Of a DNA stretch of 64,000 bases, positions 20,813-31,110 are shown piece by piece. Both the position numbers and the translations under genes were made by a program. The notes beneath the pieces are model-generated. The model did no database searches and had not been told where the DNA came from. It worked only from the letters and a program-made list of their open reading frames with translations. The first letter of the stretch is position 1, and each line of letters opens with the position of its first letter. The DNA comes from Larus michahellis (lineage: Eukaryota > Chordata > Aves > Charadriiformes > Laridae), in assembly GCF_964199755.1 (NCBI RefSeq), contig NC_133897.1:168838678-168902677 (forward strand), in the 5' to 3' direction.

Positions 20813-21845
20813 TAAAGGCCATGGACGTGGTGGAGCAAGTCGAGTGCAGGGCCACCAAGACGCGGAAGGGACTGGAGCATCCTTCCCTTGAGGAGAAGCT
20901 GAGAGAGCTGGGAGTTTCTTCAGCCAGGAGAAAAGGCCGCGTGGGGGAGATGTCATCAATGTCTCTAAATCCCGGATGGGAGGTGTCTTGGTTTCACGCC
21001 AGCCAGCAATCTGAACCATGCAGCCACTCGCTCACTCCCCACTACAACAGGCTGGGAAAGAGAATCCGAAGAGGAAAAGTGAAAAAATGTGTGCGTTGAG
21101 ATGTCAATTTAATAAGTAAAGCAAAAGATGCACAAGCAAGCAAAGCAAAAGAAGGAGTTCCTTCACTACTTCCCAAGGCAGGCAGGCGTTCAGCCGTCTC
21201 CAGGAAAGAAGGGCTCCATGAGACATAACGGTTACTTGGAAGACAAATGCCATAACTCTGAACATTCCCCGCTTCTTTCTTCCCTCACTGTGCTCTCATG
21301 TGGCATGGGCTATGCCTTTGGTCAGCTGGGGTCAGCTGTACCGGCTGCCTCACCTCCCAGCTTTTTCTGTACGCCCAGCCTACTTGGTGGCAGGGTGGTG
21401 TGAAGAGCAGAAAAGGCCTTGAGTGCTTAGCAACAACCAAAAACCATTAGTGGGCTCTCAACGCCATTCTCGTCGCAAACGCAAAACCTAGCACTCTACC
21501 AGCTGCTGAGCAAGTCAACTCTATCCCAGCTGCAGCCATGTCAGGAGGGAATGAGGAGAGGGGAGTCAGACAGGGCAAGGGTGAATGGAGAAAGCTGAAA
21601 AGACGTGCCATTTCCTTGGAAGAGAAGGCAAGGCTTTTTCCGTGGGAGGGTGGTCCAAGAGTGGAAGCGGTTGCGCAGAGAGGTGTTGGAGACTCCATCA
21701 TGTAGAAACTGAAAAGCTGACTGGATCTGGTGCTGAACAGCGTGCTCAATCTGACCACGTTTGAGAAGGTCAGGTGTAATGAGGTTATCTCCAGAGGTTC
21801 CTTGTGCAGTCAAGGATTCTGTTTTCTGTGACTCTGCCTGCTGTG
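20813..21845 (+). mobile_element. Old spacer CR1, split by a solo LTR
   Basis: Tandem copy of 15277-16310. Confidence 0.75.
20984..21543 (-). mobile_element. ERVL-like solo LTR (fossil)
   Basis: 560 bp copy of 15450-16009. Here the GGAGG target repeat is perfect on both sides (20979-20983 and 21544-21548). Confidence 0.82.
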
Positions 21846-22164
21846 TTGGCCAGAGGGTCATGCTGGGGAAGAGAGCTGGTGAAGTGCGTGCTGCCATGAG
21901 GAGCTTTCATTGGAGGCATGAGTAGAAGTGCGTGAGGTTGTCCAAGGCTTTCTTTTGTTAAGTGAAGGGCTTGTGTGAGGTTCTGGAAGCCCCCTCTGTT
22001 GTGCAGTTGCTGTTGCTGGGGCCATAGTTCCTAAGACCGGTCCGGTGGCCCTCTTGCACCCACCCCAATGGGCACTGTAGCCCTGCCTTCGTGTTGGGTG
22101 AGGTTGGAAGAACCTTGTGAGAAGAAAGGAAGAGGAGGCGTCTTAGGCTGGGATGCAGAAGAAC
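21846..22164. other. Keratin 3' flank downstream of FK5
   Basis: Conserved spacer. No gene seen. Confidence 0.65.
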
Positions 22165-22170
22165 TTTATT
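22165..22170 (-). terminator. FK5 polyadenylation signal
   Basis: AATAAA on the minus strand. Confidence 0.85.
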
Positions 22171-22601
22171 GAGGGAAGAAAGAAACTCAAAGTTGGAAGC
22201 GCTAAGTCAGAGAGAGAGACCATCTGAGTTGCAGGTAGGGTGACCATCATCCAAGGTCCCCTGTGTGAGCTAGGTCTTGCCAAAGCATCAAGGTCTTCCT
22301 GGCCTGCAGTAGGAGCGGCACCCTGGAGGTCCCGTGTGGTATTTGACTCTTCAGCAAGTGCTTGAATCAGAGAGCAGAAGGGGCGATGGAAAGAAGGAAG
22401 TGTTAGAAGAGGAGGAGGTACATGGGCCATGGTTGCAGACAGTCTGGGCTGTCCCCTTCCCTGCTTCCTTGCTTGGTGCCTTGAGAGGAGGAGCTGTGGA
22501 TGGTGAAGCCATGTGCCAGAACAGCCCTGAGTTGCCTCCTCAATCCATGCCGTGGCTTCCATGGTGTGGGTGGTTGTTGTCAGGGGTGGTGGTGAGGGCC
22601 C

Positions 22602-22922
22602 TTAGCAGGGGTAGCAGCCTCTTCTGCCACCGTAGCAGCCCAGGCCTCCCAAGCCATAGCCGTAGCCGAGGCCGAAGCCGAAGCCGCCGGAGGAGACGGG
22701 CACTCCCTGGGTGCTGAGTTCATTGCCCACGGCAGCGGATGCAGAGGATCCGACGGCGGTGCTCTGGGGGAAGGAGCTGAGGATGGGTCCTGGCAGGGTG
22801 ACCACCACAGTGGGTGGCTGGATGATGACACGGGAGGCCTCACACTGCCTGACACAGGGCTCGTTGCAGCTGTTAGCCAGCGGGGTGGGTCCGCATGGGC
22901 CGCAGAGGTCGTTGCAGGCCAT
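22602..22922 (-). CDS. Feather beta-keratin FK5 (106 residues)
   Basis: Tandem sister of FK4 with the same 106-residue tail. It differs by Ala at 29, Ile at 33 (RVIIQ) and Thr at 71 (ELSTQG). Its leader starts GCACCCTCC, unlike FK4. The gene body is intact, but its promoter is unusual: the TATA-like box reads CATAAAGG, the GC-box is changed, and CR1 sequence begins only about 60 bases upstream of the TATA box. Reduced or altered expression is an inference. Confidence 0.96.
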   Translation of the reverse strand: MACNDLCGPCGPTPLANSCNEPCVRQCEASRVIIQPPTVVVTLPGPILSSFPQSTAVGSSASAAVGNELSTQGVPVSSGGFGFGLGYGYGLGGLGCYGGRRGCYPC

Positions 22923-22942
22923 GGGTGTGGTGTGGAGGGTGC

Positions 22943-23150
22943 CTGGAAGAGAGGGTGTTGAGAAAAGTGGAGGTCGTGGGGATGTGAGGGTCAGTGTTGG
23001 AGGAGGGCGAGGGAGTGTGGAGGGCTGTTGTGGTGCTGTGGGGAGCGTGGCAGTGTAGAGGCGTGAGGGCTATTGTGGCTGTGGGCAGAGCATGGTGGAG
23101 GAGAGGGGCCAGGTGGGTGAGGGGAAGGAGGCTCATGGGTTGAGACTCAC
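22943..23150 (-). other. FK5 leader intron
   Basis: 208 bp, donor AAG/GTGAGT and acceptor TTCCAG/GC. Confidence 0.87.
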
Positions 23151-23212
23151 CTTGTTGAGGGTGGAGGAGAAGGCGTGAGGAGAAGTGTGTGAGGAGAGAG
23201 GCGCTGGGCCGG

Positions 23213-23239
23213 CCTTTATGCTGATAATGGAGGGGTGGG
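23213..23239 (-). promoter_or_regulatory. FK5 core promoter, weakened
   Basis: CATAAAGG at 23213-23220 instead of CATAAAAG; GC-box position reads CCCACCCC (23232-23239). The usual upstream region is replaced by CR1 from about 23280. Confidence 0.72.
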
Positions 23240-23696
23240 ATGAGGAAAGGACATTCTTTGCGCATTGTGTGCTCCTGGCAAAGGAGCCCAGGAAGCCTGG
23301 ATGATTTTCAAGAAGGAAGTCTTAAAGGCACAGTAGCAGGCTGTCCCCATGTGCCAGAAGAGAAGCCGTCGGGAAAAAGACCGGCCTGGCTAAACAGGGA
23401 GCTAGTGTTGCAACTTAGGGAAAAAAAGAGGATCTATGGCCTTTGGGTGGAAAGGCAGGCCACTCAAGAGGACTACAAAGAGGTAGTGAAACTATGTAGG
23501 GAAAAAGTCAGGAGGGCCAAAGCCCAGCTGGAACCAAACCTGGCTTCTGTTGTCAAGGACAACAAATGTAGTTTCTATAAATATATTAGCAATAAGAAGA
23601 GGACTAAGGATTATCTCTGTCCTCTAGTAGATGGGGCCAGCAACATAGTGACCAAGGATGAGGAAAAGGCTGAAGTACTTAATGCAGTCTTTCACA

Positions 23697-24447
23697 GAAT
23701 CACAGAATCAAAGAATCACAGAATCTTACTGGTTGGAAGGGACTTTTGAGATCATCGAGTCCAACCACATAAAAAAAAAAACAAAAAAAAAACCAAACCA
23801 CAACACACCACACAAAAAAAAAAAAGCACCCACCTACTAAACTCCACACCCACAACCCCACACACAACATCCCACCACAAACCAATAATCTTGGGCACTA
23901 GAGCATGCCCTGAAGAGCCATGTCTACACGTTTCTTAAATACCTCCAGGGATGGTGACTCCACCACCTCCCTGGGCAGGCTGTTCCAGTGCCTGACCACT
24001 CTTTCAGTAAAGTAATTCTTCCTAGTATCTAATCTAAATCTCCCTTGCCGCAGCTTCCTACCATTTCCTCTGGTCCTGTCGCTATTCCCTTGGGAGAAGA
24101 GGCCAACCCCTGCCTCTCTACAGTTTCCTTTCAGGTAGCTGTAGAGGGCAATGAGGTCTCCCCTCAGCCTCCTCTTCTCCAAACTAAACATGCCCAGCTC
24201 CCTCAGCCTCTCCTCATAGGACTTGTTCTCCAGACGCCTCACCAGCTTGGTGCTTCTCCTCTGGACACGCTCCAGCACTTCAATGTCTTTCCTGTAGTGA
24301 GGGGCCCAAAACTGAACACAGTACTCGAGGTGAGGCCTCACCAGTGCCGAGTACAGAGGCACAATGACTTCCCTACTCCTGCTGGCCACGCTATTCCTGA
24401 TACAAGCCAGGATGCTATTGGCCTTCTTGACCACCTGGGCACACTGC
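23697..24447 (-). mobile_element. Young CR1 3' fragment inserted in another CR1
   Basis: Minus-strand insertion of the same young subfamily as 1-3116: identical 3' UTR type (TGCCCAAGATTATTGG on the minus strand), A-rich interruption at 23769-23824, and tail repeats at its outer end (23697-23725). It encodes the last 178 ORF2 residues (23898-24434). 5'-truncated, as usual for CR1. Not present in block II. Confidence 0.9.
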
Positions 24448-24943
24448 TGGGCACTTTGCCTCAGTCTTCAGCAGTAGGACCAGTTGTTCCCTGAGTACCC
24501 AGACCCCTGAGCTAGAAGACAGGGATGGGGAGCAGAATGAAGCCCCTGTAATCCAAAGAGAAACGGTGAGGGACCTGCTTCAGCACCTGGAGGTGCACAA
24601 ATCTATGGGGCCAGATGGGATCCACCCAAGGGTATTGAAAGAGCTGGCGGAAGTGCTCACCAGGCCACTTTGCATCATTTATGAGCTGTCCTGGACGACC
24701 GGGGAGGTCCCAGCTGACTGGAGGTTAGCAAATGTGACACCCATGCACAAGAAGGGCCGGAAGGAGGATCCGGGGAACTACAGGCCGGTCAGTGTGACCT
24801 CGGTGCCTGGGAAGGTCATGGAACAGATCCTCCTCAGTGCCATTACACGGCACATGCAGGAGAACAGGGTGATCAGGCCCAGTCAGCATGGGTTTGTGAA
24901 GGGCAGGTGATGCCTATGAAACCTAATATCCTTCTGTGATAAG

Positions 24944-26053
24944 GTGACCCACTTAGTGGATGAGGGAAACGCTGTGGATGTTATCTACTTGGATTTTTGC
25001 AAAGCGCTTGACACTGTTTCCTACAGCATTCTCCTGGAGAAACTGGCTGCTCGTGGTCTGGACAGGTGTACTCTTTGCTGGGTAAAAAACTGTCTGGATG
25101 GCCGTGCCCAGAGAGTGGTGGTAAATGGAGTTCAATCCAGTTGGTGTCCGGTCACATGTGGTGTCCCCCAGGGCTCGGTGCTGCGGCCGGTTCTCTTTAA
25201 TATCTTTATCAATGATCTGGATGAAGGGATCGAATGCACCCTCAGTAAGTTCGCAGATGACACTAAACTGGGCGGACGTGTTGATCTGCTTGAGGGTAGG
25301 TTGGCTCTGCAGAGGGATCTGGACAGGCTGGACCGATGGGCTGAGACCAATGGTATGAGGTTCAACAAGGCCAAGTGCCGGGTCCTGCACTTGGGTCACA
25401 ACAACCCCATGCAGCGCTACAGGATTGGGGCAGAGTGGCTTGAAAGCAGCCCGGCAGAAAAGGACCTGGGGGTGTTGGTGGACAGCCAGCTGAATATGAG
25501 CCAGCAGTGTGGCCAGGTGGCCAAGAAGGCCAACAGCATCCTAGCCTGTATCAGGAATAGTGTGGTGAGCTGGACTAGGGAAGTGATCATCCCCCTGTAC
25601 TCGGCACTGGTGAGGCCCCACCTCGAGTACTGCGTTCAGTTTTGGGCCCCTCGCTACAAGAGGGACATTGAGGTGTTGGAGCGTGTCCAGAGAAGGGCTA
25701 CAAAGCTGGTGAGGGGTCTGGAGGACAAACCTTATGAAGAACGACTGAGGGAGCTGGGCTTGTTTAGCCTGGAGAAGAGGAGGCTGAGGGGAGACCTTAT
25801 CAGCCTCGACAACTACCTGAAAGGTGGTTGTAGAGAGATAGGGGCTGACCTCTTCTCCCTGGTGACAAGTGATAGGACGAGAGGAAACGGGTTCAAGTTA
25901 TGTCAGGGGAGGTTTAGATTGGATATTAGGAAACATTTTTTCACTGAAAGGGTTATTAAACATTGGAATAGGCTGCCCAGGGAGGTGGTGGATTCACCAT
26001 CCCTGGAGGTGTTTAAAAAAAGGGTAGATGGGGCACTTAGGGACATGGTTTAG
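24944..26053 (+). pseudogene. CR1 ORF2 C-terminal part
   Basis: 369-codon open stretch covering the reverse transcriptase palm ([17 protein letters not shown]) and the C-terminal [13 protein letters not shown] region. It lacks the endonuclease and the first part of the reverse transcriptase in frame, so it is not a working ORF2. Its block II copy has one extra C at about 48847-48852 that shifts the frame. Confidence 0.85.
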
Positions 26054-26139
26054 AAGTGGCTTTTGTCAGGGTAGGTTAAAGGTTGGACTTGATGATCTTA
26101 AAGGTCCCTTCCAACCTCAGCAATTCTATGCTTCTATGA

Positions 26140-27005
26140 CTGAGTGCACCCTCAGCAAGTTTGCCGATGAGACCAAGGTGTGTGGTGCGGTTGACATGCT
26201 GGAGGGAAGGGATGCCATCCAGAAGGACCTGGAGAGGCCTGGCAGGAGGGCCCATGTAAACCTCGTGAAGTTCAAGCAGGCCAAGCGCAAGGTCATGCAC
26301 GTGGGTCACGGCAATCCCAATCCCAAATTCAGGTTGGGCAGAGAATGGCTTGAGAAGAGGCCTGAGGAGAGGGACTTGGGGGTGCTGGTGGATGAGAAGC
26401 TCAAGATGAGCGGGCAGTGTGCGCTGGAAGGCCAGCAATCCAACGGCATAATGGGCTGCGTCCAAAGAAGCAGGACCAGCAGGTGGAGGGAGGTGACTCT
26501 GCCCCTCTGCTCTTCTCTCGTGAGACCCCACCTGGAGTACTGCGTCCATCTGTGGAGTTCCCAACAGAAGAAGGACATGGCCCTGTTGGAGGAGGGCCAG
26601 AGGAGGGCCACGAAGACGATGAGGGGGCTGGAGCCCCTCTGCTGTGAGGACAGGCTGAGAGAGTTGGGGTTGTTCAGCCTGGAGGAGAGAAGACACCAGG
26701 GAGACCTTATAGCAGCTTTCCAATGTCTGAATGGTGCCTCCATGAAAGTTGGAGAGGAACTTTTTACAAGGGCACGTAGTGATAGGAGGAGGGGTAATGG
26801 CTTCACACGGGATGCAGGTAGATTGAAATGAGATATGAGAAATACATTTTTCCCTCTGAGGGTGGTGAGACACTGGAACACGTTGCACAGGGCAGCTGGG
26901 AAGGCCCCATCCCTGGAGGTGTTCAAGGCCAGGCTGGGTGGGGCTTTGAGCAACCTGGTCTGGTGGGCGGTGTCCCTGCCCATGGCAGGGGGTTGGAATT
27001 AGATG
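26140..27005 (+). mobile_element. CR1 3' fragment, third subfamily
   Basis: Starts mid reverse transcriptase ([17 protein letters not shown]) directly against the tail of the previous CR1 and runs through [18 protein letters not shown] to GGAATTAGATGATCTCTAAG. Different subfamily from its neighbours by sequence. Confidence 0.85.
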
Positions 27006-27021
27006 ATCTCTAAGGTTCAGG

Positions 27022-27294
27022 TAATATACACAAACTTGAACATAGGAAGTGCCATCTAAACATGAGGAGGAACTTCTTGCCTGTGAGGGTGGCAGAGCAC
27101 TGGAAGAGAGTGCCCAGAGACAGTGTGGCATCTCCGTCTCTGGAGACATTCAAACCCCACCTGGATGTGTTCCTGTGCCACCTGCTGGTGGTCAACAAGT
27201 GACCCTGCTTTGGCAGGGGGGTTGGACTAGATGATCTCCAGAGGTCCCTTCCAACCCCTGTCATTCTGGGATTCTGGGATTCTGGGATTCTGTC
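27022..27294 (+). mobile_element. CR1 3' end fragment, fourth element
   Basis: Short CR1 end: ACATAGGAAGTGCCATCTAA near 27039, GGACTAGATGATCTCCAGAG near 27224, tail of three ATTCTGGG-like repeats ending at 27294. Confidence 0.85.
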
Positions 27295-27299
27295 CCTAC

Positions 27300-27715
27300 T
27301 AATGTAAACCACTCTATGATTCCAGAACCCCAGCCAGCAACTAGGATCCCGCAGCCGCGTGCTAACTCCTGCCATGGCAGGATGGGAAAGAGAATCAGAA
27401 GTATAAAAGTGAAAAGAGACATGGGTTGAGATAAAGACAGTTTAATAGGTAGAGCAAGAGCTGAAAAGATCTGCCATTTCCTTGGAAGAGAAGGCAAGGC
27501 TTTTTCAGTGGGAGGGTGGTCAAGTAGTGGAGTTGGGAGTGCAGGGAGGTTTTGGAGACTCCATCCTTGGAGATACTGAAAAGCTGACTTGACATGGTTG
27601 TGGAGAGCCTCCTCGAGATGACCCCGTTTTAGAAGTCTGTGTTGAAGCAGATGATCTCCAGAGGTTTCTTGTGCAGTCAATGATTGTGTTTGCTGTGATT
27701 CTGCCTGCTGTGCTG
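27300..27715. mobile_element. Spacer LTR remnant plus old CR1 tail
   Basis: 27305-27465 is part of the shared ERVL-like LTR (fossil, minus orientation). 27466-27715 is the plus-oriented spacer CR1 tail (CTTGGAGATACTGAAAAGC near 27565). Confidence 0.65.
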
Positions 27716-27753
27716 GCCACGGTGTCATGCTGGGGAGGAGAGCTGTTGAAGTG

Positions 27754-28414
27754 TAGACAAGAAATTATCCATGAGCCAACAATGTGCCCTTGTTGCCAAA
27801 AAGGCCAAGGGAATCCTGGGCTGCATAGGGAAGAGTGTGGCCAGTAGGTCAAAGGAGGTCATTCTCCCCCTCTACTCTGTGCTGCTGAGGCCACAACTGG
27901 AATACTGCATCCAGTTTTGGGCTCCCCAGTTCAAGAGAGACAGGGAAGTACTGGAGCGGGTCGAGCGTAGGGCAACTAAGATGATTGAGGGACTGGAGCA
28001 TCTCCCTTACGAGGAAAGGCTGAGAGAGCTGGGACTCTTTAGCCTGGAGAAGAGAAGGCCGAGGGAAGACCTTATTATGGCATATAAGTATCTAAAGGGT
28101 GGGTTGAAGGAGGATGGTGCCAGACTCTTTTCATTGGTTCCCAGTGACAGGACGAGGGGCAACGGGCACAAGTTAGAACATAGGAAGTTCCATTCAAATA
28201 CAGGGAAAACCTTCTTTACAGTGAGGGTGACAGAGCACTGGAACAGGCTGCCCAGGGAGGGTGTGGAGTCCCCTTCTCTGGAGATTTTCAAGACTCGCCT
28301 GGATGCAGTCCTGAGTAATGTGCTCTAGGCAATCCTGCTTTAGCAGGGGAGTTGGACTAGATGATCTCTAGAGGTCCCTTCCAACTCTGAAGTTTCTGTG
28401 ATTCTGTGATTCTG
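27754..28414 (+). mobile_element. CR1 3' insertion with apparent target duplication
   Basis: CR1 end encoding 185 ORF2 codons (27771-28328) and tail repeats to 28414. TGAAGTG is found on both sides (27747-27753 and 28415-28421), and the spacer reads through as in uninterrupted units. The right repeat overlaps the CR1 tail, so part of the match could be chance. Confidence 0.85.
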
Positions 28415-28705
28415 TGAAGTGCACGCTGCCATGGGGAGCTTGTGTGAGAGTCTTGGGTAGAAGTGCATTAACATGTCCAAGCTTTGTTTGGTCAAGTGAA
28501 GGTCTTGCGTCAGGTTCTGGAAGCTCCCCTGTTCTGCCCTGTGCTGTTTTTATTTGCTGGGGACATACTTCCTAAGAGAGATCCTGTAGCCCTTTTCCAG
28601 GCACCCTAATGGTCTCTGTAGCCCTGGCCTTGTGTTGGGTGAGGTTGGAAGAACCTTGTGAGAAGAAAGGAAGTGGAGGCGTCTTAGGCTGCGATGCAAG
28701 AGAAC
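28415..28705. other. Keratin 3' flank downstream of FK6
   Basis: Conserved spacer. No gene seen. Confidence 0.65.
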
Positions 28706-28711
28706 TTTATT
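28706..28711 (-). terminator. FK6 polyadenylation signal
   Basis: AATAAA on the minus strand, about 430 bases past the stop. Confidence 0.85.
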
Positions 28712-29144
28712 GAGGGAGAAGATTGCAAAGGCAGAGGTGCTAAGGGGAAGGGAGATGGTCTGAGGTGTTAGTAGGGCAAGCATCAGGCGAAGTCCCTTGA
28801 GTGCAGTAGATCTTGCCGAAGCACCGAGGTCTTCTTGGCCCGCAGTGGGAGTGGCATAGTGGAGATCATTGGCGGGCTTTGGCTTGTCCGTGAGTGGTTT
28901 CAGCGGAGAGTAGTGGACAGAGAAGAAGGGGAGATGCAAAGAAGGAAGTGGGAGAAGAGGAGGAAGTGCATGGGCTGTGGTTCCAGGCAGTTGGTGCTGG
29001 CCTTTCCCTGTTTCCTTGGTGCCTTGAGAGCATGATCCGTGGCCAGCAGGTCTGTGTGCTAGGAAGGGCCCGGAGGTGTGTCCTCCGTCCATGCTGTTGG
29101 TTCAAGTTTGCCATGGTTGGTGTCAGGGGTGGTGGCGATGGCCC

Positions 29145-29459
29145 TTAGCAGGGGTAGCAGCCTCTTCTGCCACTGTAGCAGCCAAGGCCTCCCAAGCCAA
29201 AGCCGTAGCCATAGCCGAAGCCGCCGGAGGAGACGGGCACTCCCTGGGCGCTGAGTTCGTTGCCCACGGCAGCGGATGCAGAGGATCCGACAAAGGTGCT
29301 CTGGGGGAAGGAGCTGAGGATGGGTCCTGGCAGGGTGACCACCACAGTGGGTGGCTGGATGACGACGCGGGAGGCCTCGCACTGCCTGACGCAGGGCTCG
29401 TTGCAGCTGTTAGCCAGCGGGGTGGGTCCGCAGGGGCTGCAGAGGTCGTTGCAGGCCAT
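29145..29459 (-). CDS. Feather beta-keratin FK6
   Basis: 104-residue feather keratin. LCSPC, PPTVVV, ILSSF, TFVG, tail [12 protein letters not shown]. Ser at 96 (CYSGRRG) replaces the Gly found in all other copies, from a GGT to AGT change. Block II counterpart FK10 differs at 56 (Ala) and in the leader (GCACCCTCC against GGAAACTCC here), although the rest of the tail is identical. Confidence 0.97.
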   Translation of the reverse strand: MACNDLCSPCGPTPLANSCNEPCVRQCEASRVVIQPPTVVVTLPGPILSSFPQSTFVGSSASAAVGNELSAQGVPVSSGGFGYGYGFGLGGLGCYSGRRGCYPC

Positions 29460-29479
29460 GTGTGTGGTGTGGAGTTTCC

Positions 29480-29687
29480 CTGGAAGAGAGGGTGTTGAGA
29501 AAGGTGAGGGTGGTGGGGGTGTGAGAGTCGATGTTGGAGGAGGGCGAGGGAGTGTGGAGGCTGGTGTGGGGTTGTGGCGAGTGTGGTGGTGGGGAGGAAT
29601 GAGGGCTGTTGGGGCTGTGGGCAGAGCGTGGTGGAGGAGAGGGGCCAGGTGGGTGAGGAGAAGGAGGGTCAGGGGGTTGAGGCTCAC
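29480..29687 (-). other. FK6 leader intron
   Basis: 208 bp, donor AAG/GTGAGC and acceptor TTCCAG/GG. Confidence 0.87.
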
Positions 29688-29750
29688 CTTGTTGAGGGTG
29701 GAGGAGAAGGCGTGAGGAGAAGTATGTGAGGGAGAGAGGCGCTGGGCCGG

Positions 29751-29777
29751 CTTTTATGCTGGTCGTGGAGGGGTGGG
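29751..29777 (-). promoter_or_regulatory. FK6 core promoter
   Basis: CATAAAAG at 29751-29758. GC-box position reads CCCACCCC (29770-29777). Confidence 0.82.
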
Positions 29778-30340
29778 ACAGGCTTTGCGCATGATGGTTT
29801 TCTGCAGGAAGCAGCTCTTGCATGCCACAGCCTGGCGAGTAATGAGGTGGGGTGTCATTTCCTTCCCACATCACTCCCTTTTCGTGTCCTCCACTTGAGG
29901 ACGTGTCCAGTTGGCACCGCCGGCAGCTTTCAAGTTCCAATATTAGAGGCCAAAGACTTGGTTTTGTTGTCGCTTGTGAGGTCGAACAGAAGACGGGACT
30001 AAAGCATAGGAGAGGTGGGGTGTTTTCAGTGAGGTCATGCCGTGGCACTGGTGTGGTGTGGTTTGTGGGTGTGTTGCGAAGAGGGGCCCCCGTTTCCTCG
30101 CAGCCCTGTCTGTTGTGCACTTTGATGGTGTGGCAGTCATGAGGTGCTGCCCCTTCCCCTGCATTTGCTCCATCCCGGCCTTGATCCCAGCTGACTACAG
30201 CTGTCTTTGAGGCTGGCTTTTCCCGTTGGGTGTGTTTTGTGGGTGCCTTGGTGCCCCTCTTGTTGGTAAGTATAAGAGAGAAAGGCCTCTTTGCTTCACC
30301 TTGGTTCTTTGAAATGTTATGGAGCTGGTCATATTGAGTA
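29778..30340. other. FK6 upstream region
   Basis: Conserved keratin upstream sequence (CATGCCACAGCCTGGCGAG at 29820). No gene seen. Confidence 0.6.
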
Positions 30341-31110
30341 CCATCACATGGCACATACAGGACACCCAGGTGATGAGGCCCAGTCAGCGTGGCTTTATGA
30401 AGAGTCCTGCTGGCCTAACCTGATCTCGTCCTTTGACAAGGAGAGCCGCTTAGCGGGTGGATGAGGGCAGGGCTGTGGATGTTGTTAAGCCTGACTTTAC
30501 TAAAGCCTTTGACACTGTTTCTCACATTATTCTGCTGCAGAAAGTGCCTGCTCATGGCTCTGATGGGCATACTCTTGACTGCCTAAAAAACCGTTTGGGT
30601 GGCCATGCCCAAAGAGTTGTGGCGAATGGAGTTAAATTCAGTGTGGTGGCTGGTCAGAAGATGTGTTCCTCAAGGCTGAGTATTGGGGCCACTTCTGTTT
30701 AATATCTTTATCAACGATGTGGACGACGGGATCGAGTGCACCCTCATTAAGTTCGCTGGTGACCCATATTGGGTGGGTTTGTTGATGTGCCTGAGGGTGG
30801 ATGGTTCTACAGAGGGATGTGGACAGGCTGGATCAAGTGGCCGAGGCCAATGTTATGAAGTTCAACAAGGCTGAGTGCTGGGTCCTGCACTTGGGTCACA
30901 ACAATTCCTTGCAACGCTAGCGCTTGTCAAGCACTGGAAGAGGCTGGCCAAGGAAATGGTTGACTCACCATCACTGGAGGTCTGTAGAAGACAGTAGGCT
31001 TGGCACTTAGGGACACTTTAGTGGTAGACTTGGTAGGGTTAGATTAAGGGTGGGATTCAATGATCTCAAGGGTCTTTCCAAACCCCAGTGATTCTATGAG
31101 TTTATGAAGG
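30341..31110 (+). mobile_element. Old CR1 fragment
   Basis: Degraded CR1: GAGGCCCAGTCAGCGTGGCT near 30374, TTTAATATCTTTATCAACGA near 30698, tail CCCCAGTGATTCTATGAG at 31083. Block II copy at 53590-54358. Confidence 0.78.

Larger units (their letters stand above)
23280..26139 (+). mobile_element. CR1 LINE, interrupted by an inverted CR1
   Basis: A second CR1 subfamily. It starts in the region between endonuclease and reverse transcriptase (AAGGAGCCCAGGAAGCCTGG), is broken by 23697-24447, then carries reverse transcriptase frames at 24566-24910 (MGPDGIHP) and 24944-26053 ([16 protein letters not shown]). A stop at the end of KGR (24908) separates those two frames. Tail: CCTTCCAACCTCAGCAATTC, then CTATGCTTCTATGAC. 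Confidence 0.88.

Noticed and set aside
26028-26831. A 267-codon frame that appears to be one protein (copy at 49285-50088)
   Set aside because: It runs from the end of one CR1 across its tail into an adjoining CR1 of another subfamily. It is a chance fusion of dead pieces.
26076-27149. A 357-codon frame on the minus strand (copy at 49333-50406)
   Set aside because: It is antisense to CR1 fragments and crosses three element boundaries. No motif is recognised.
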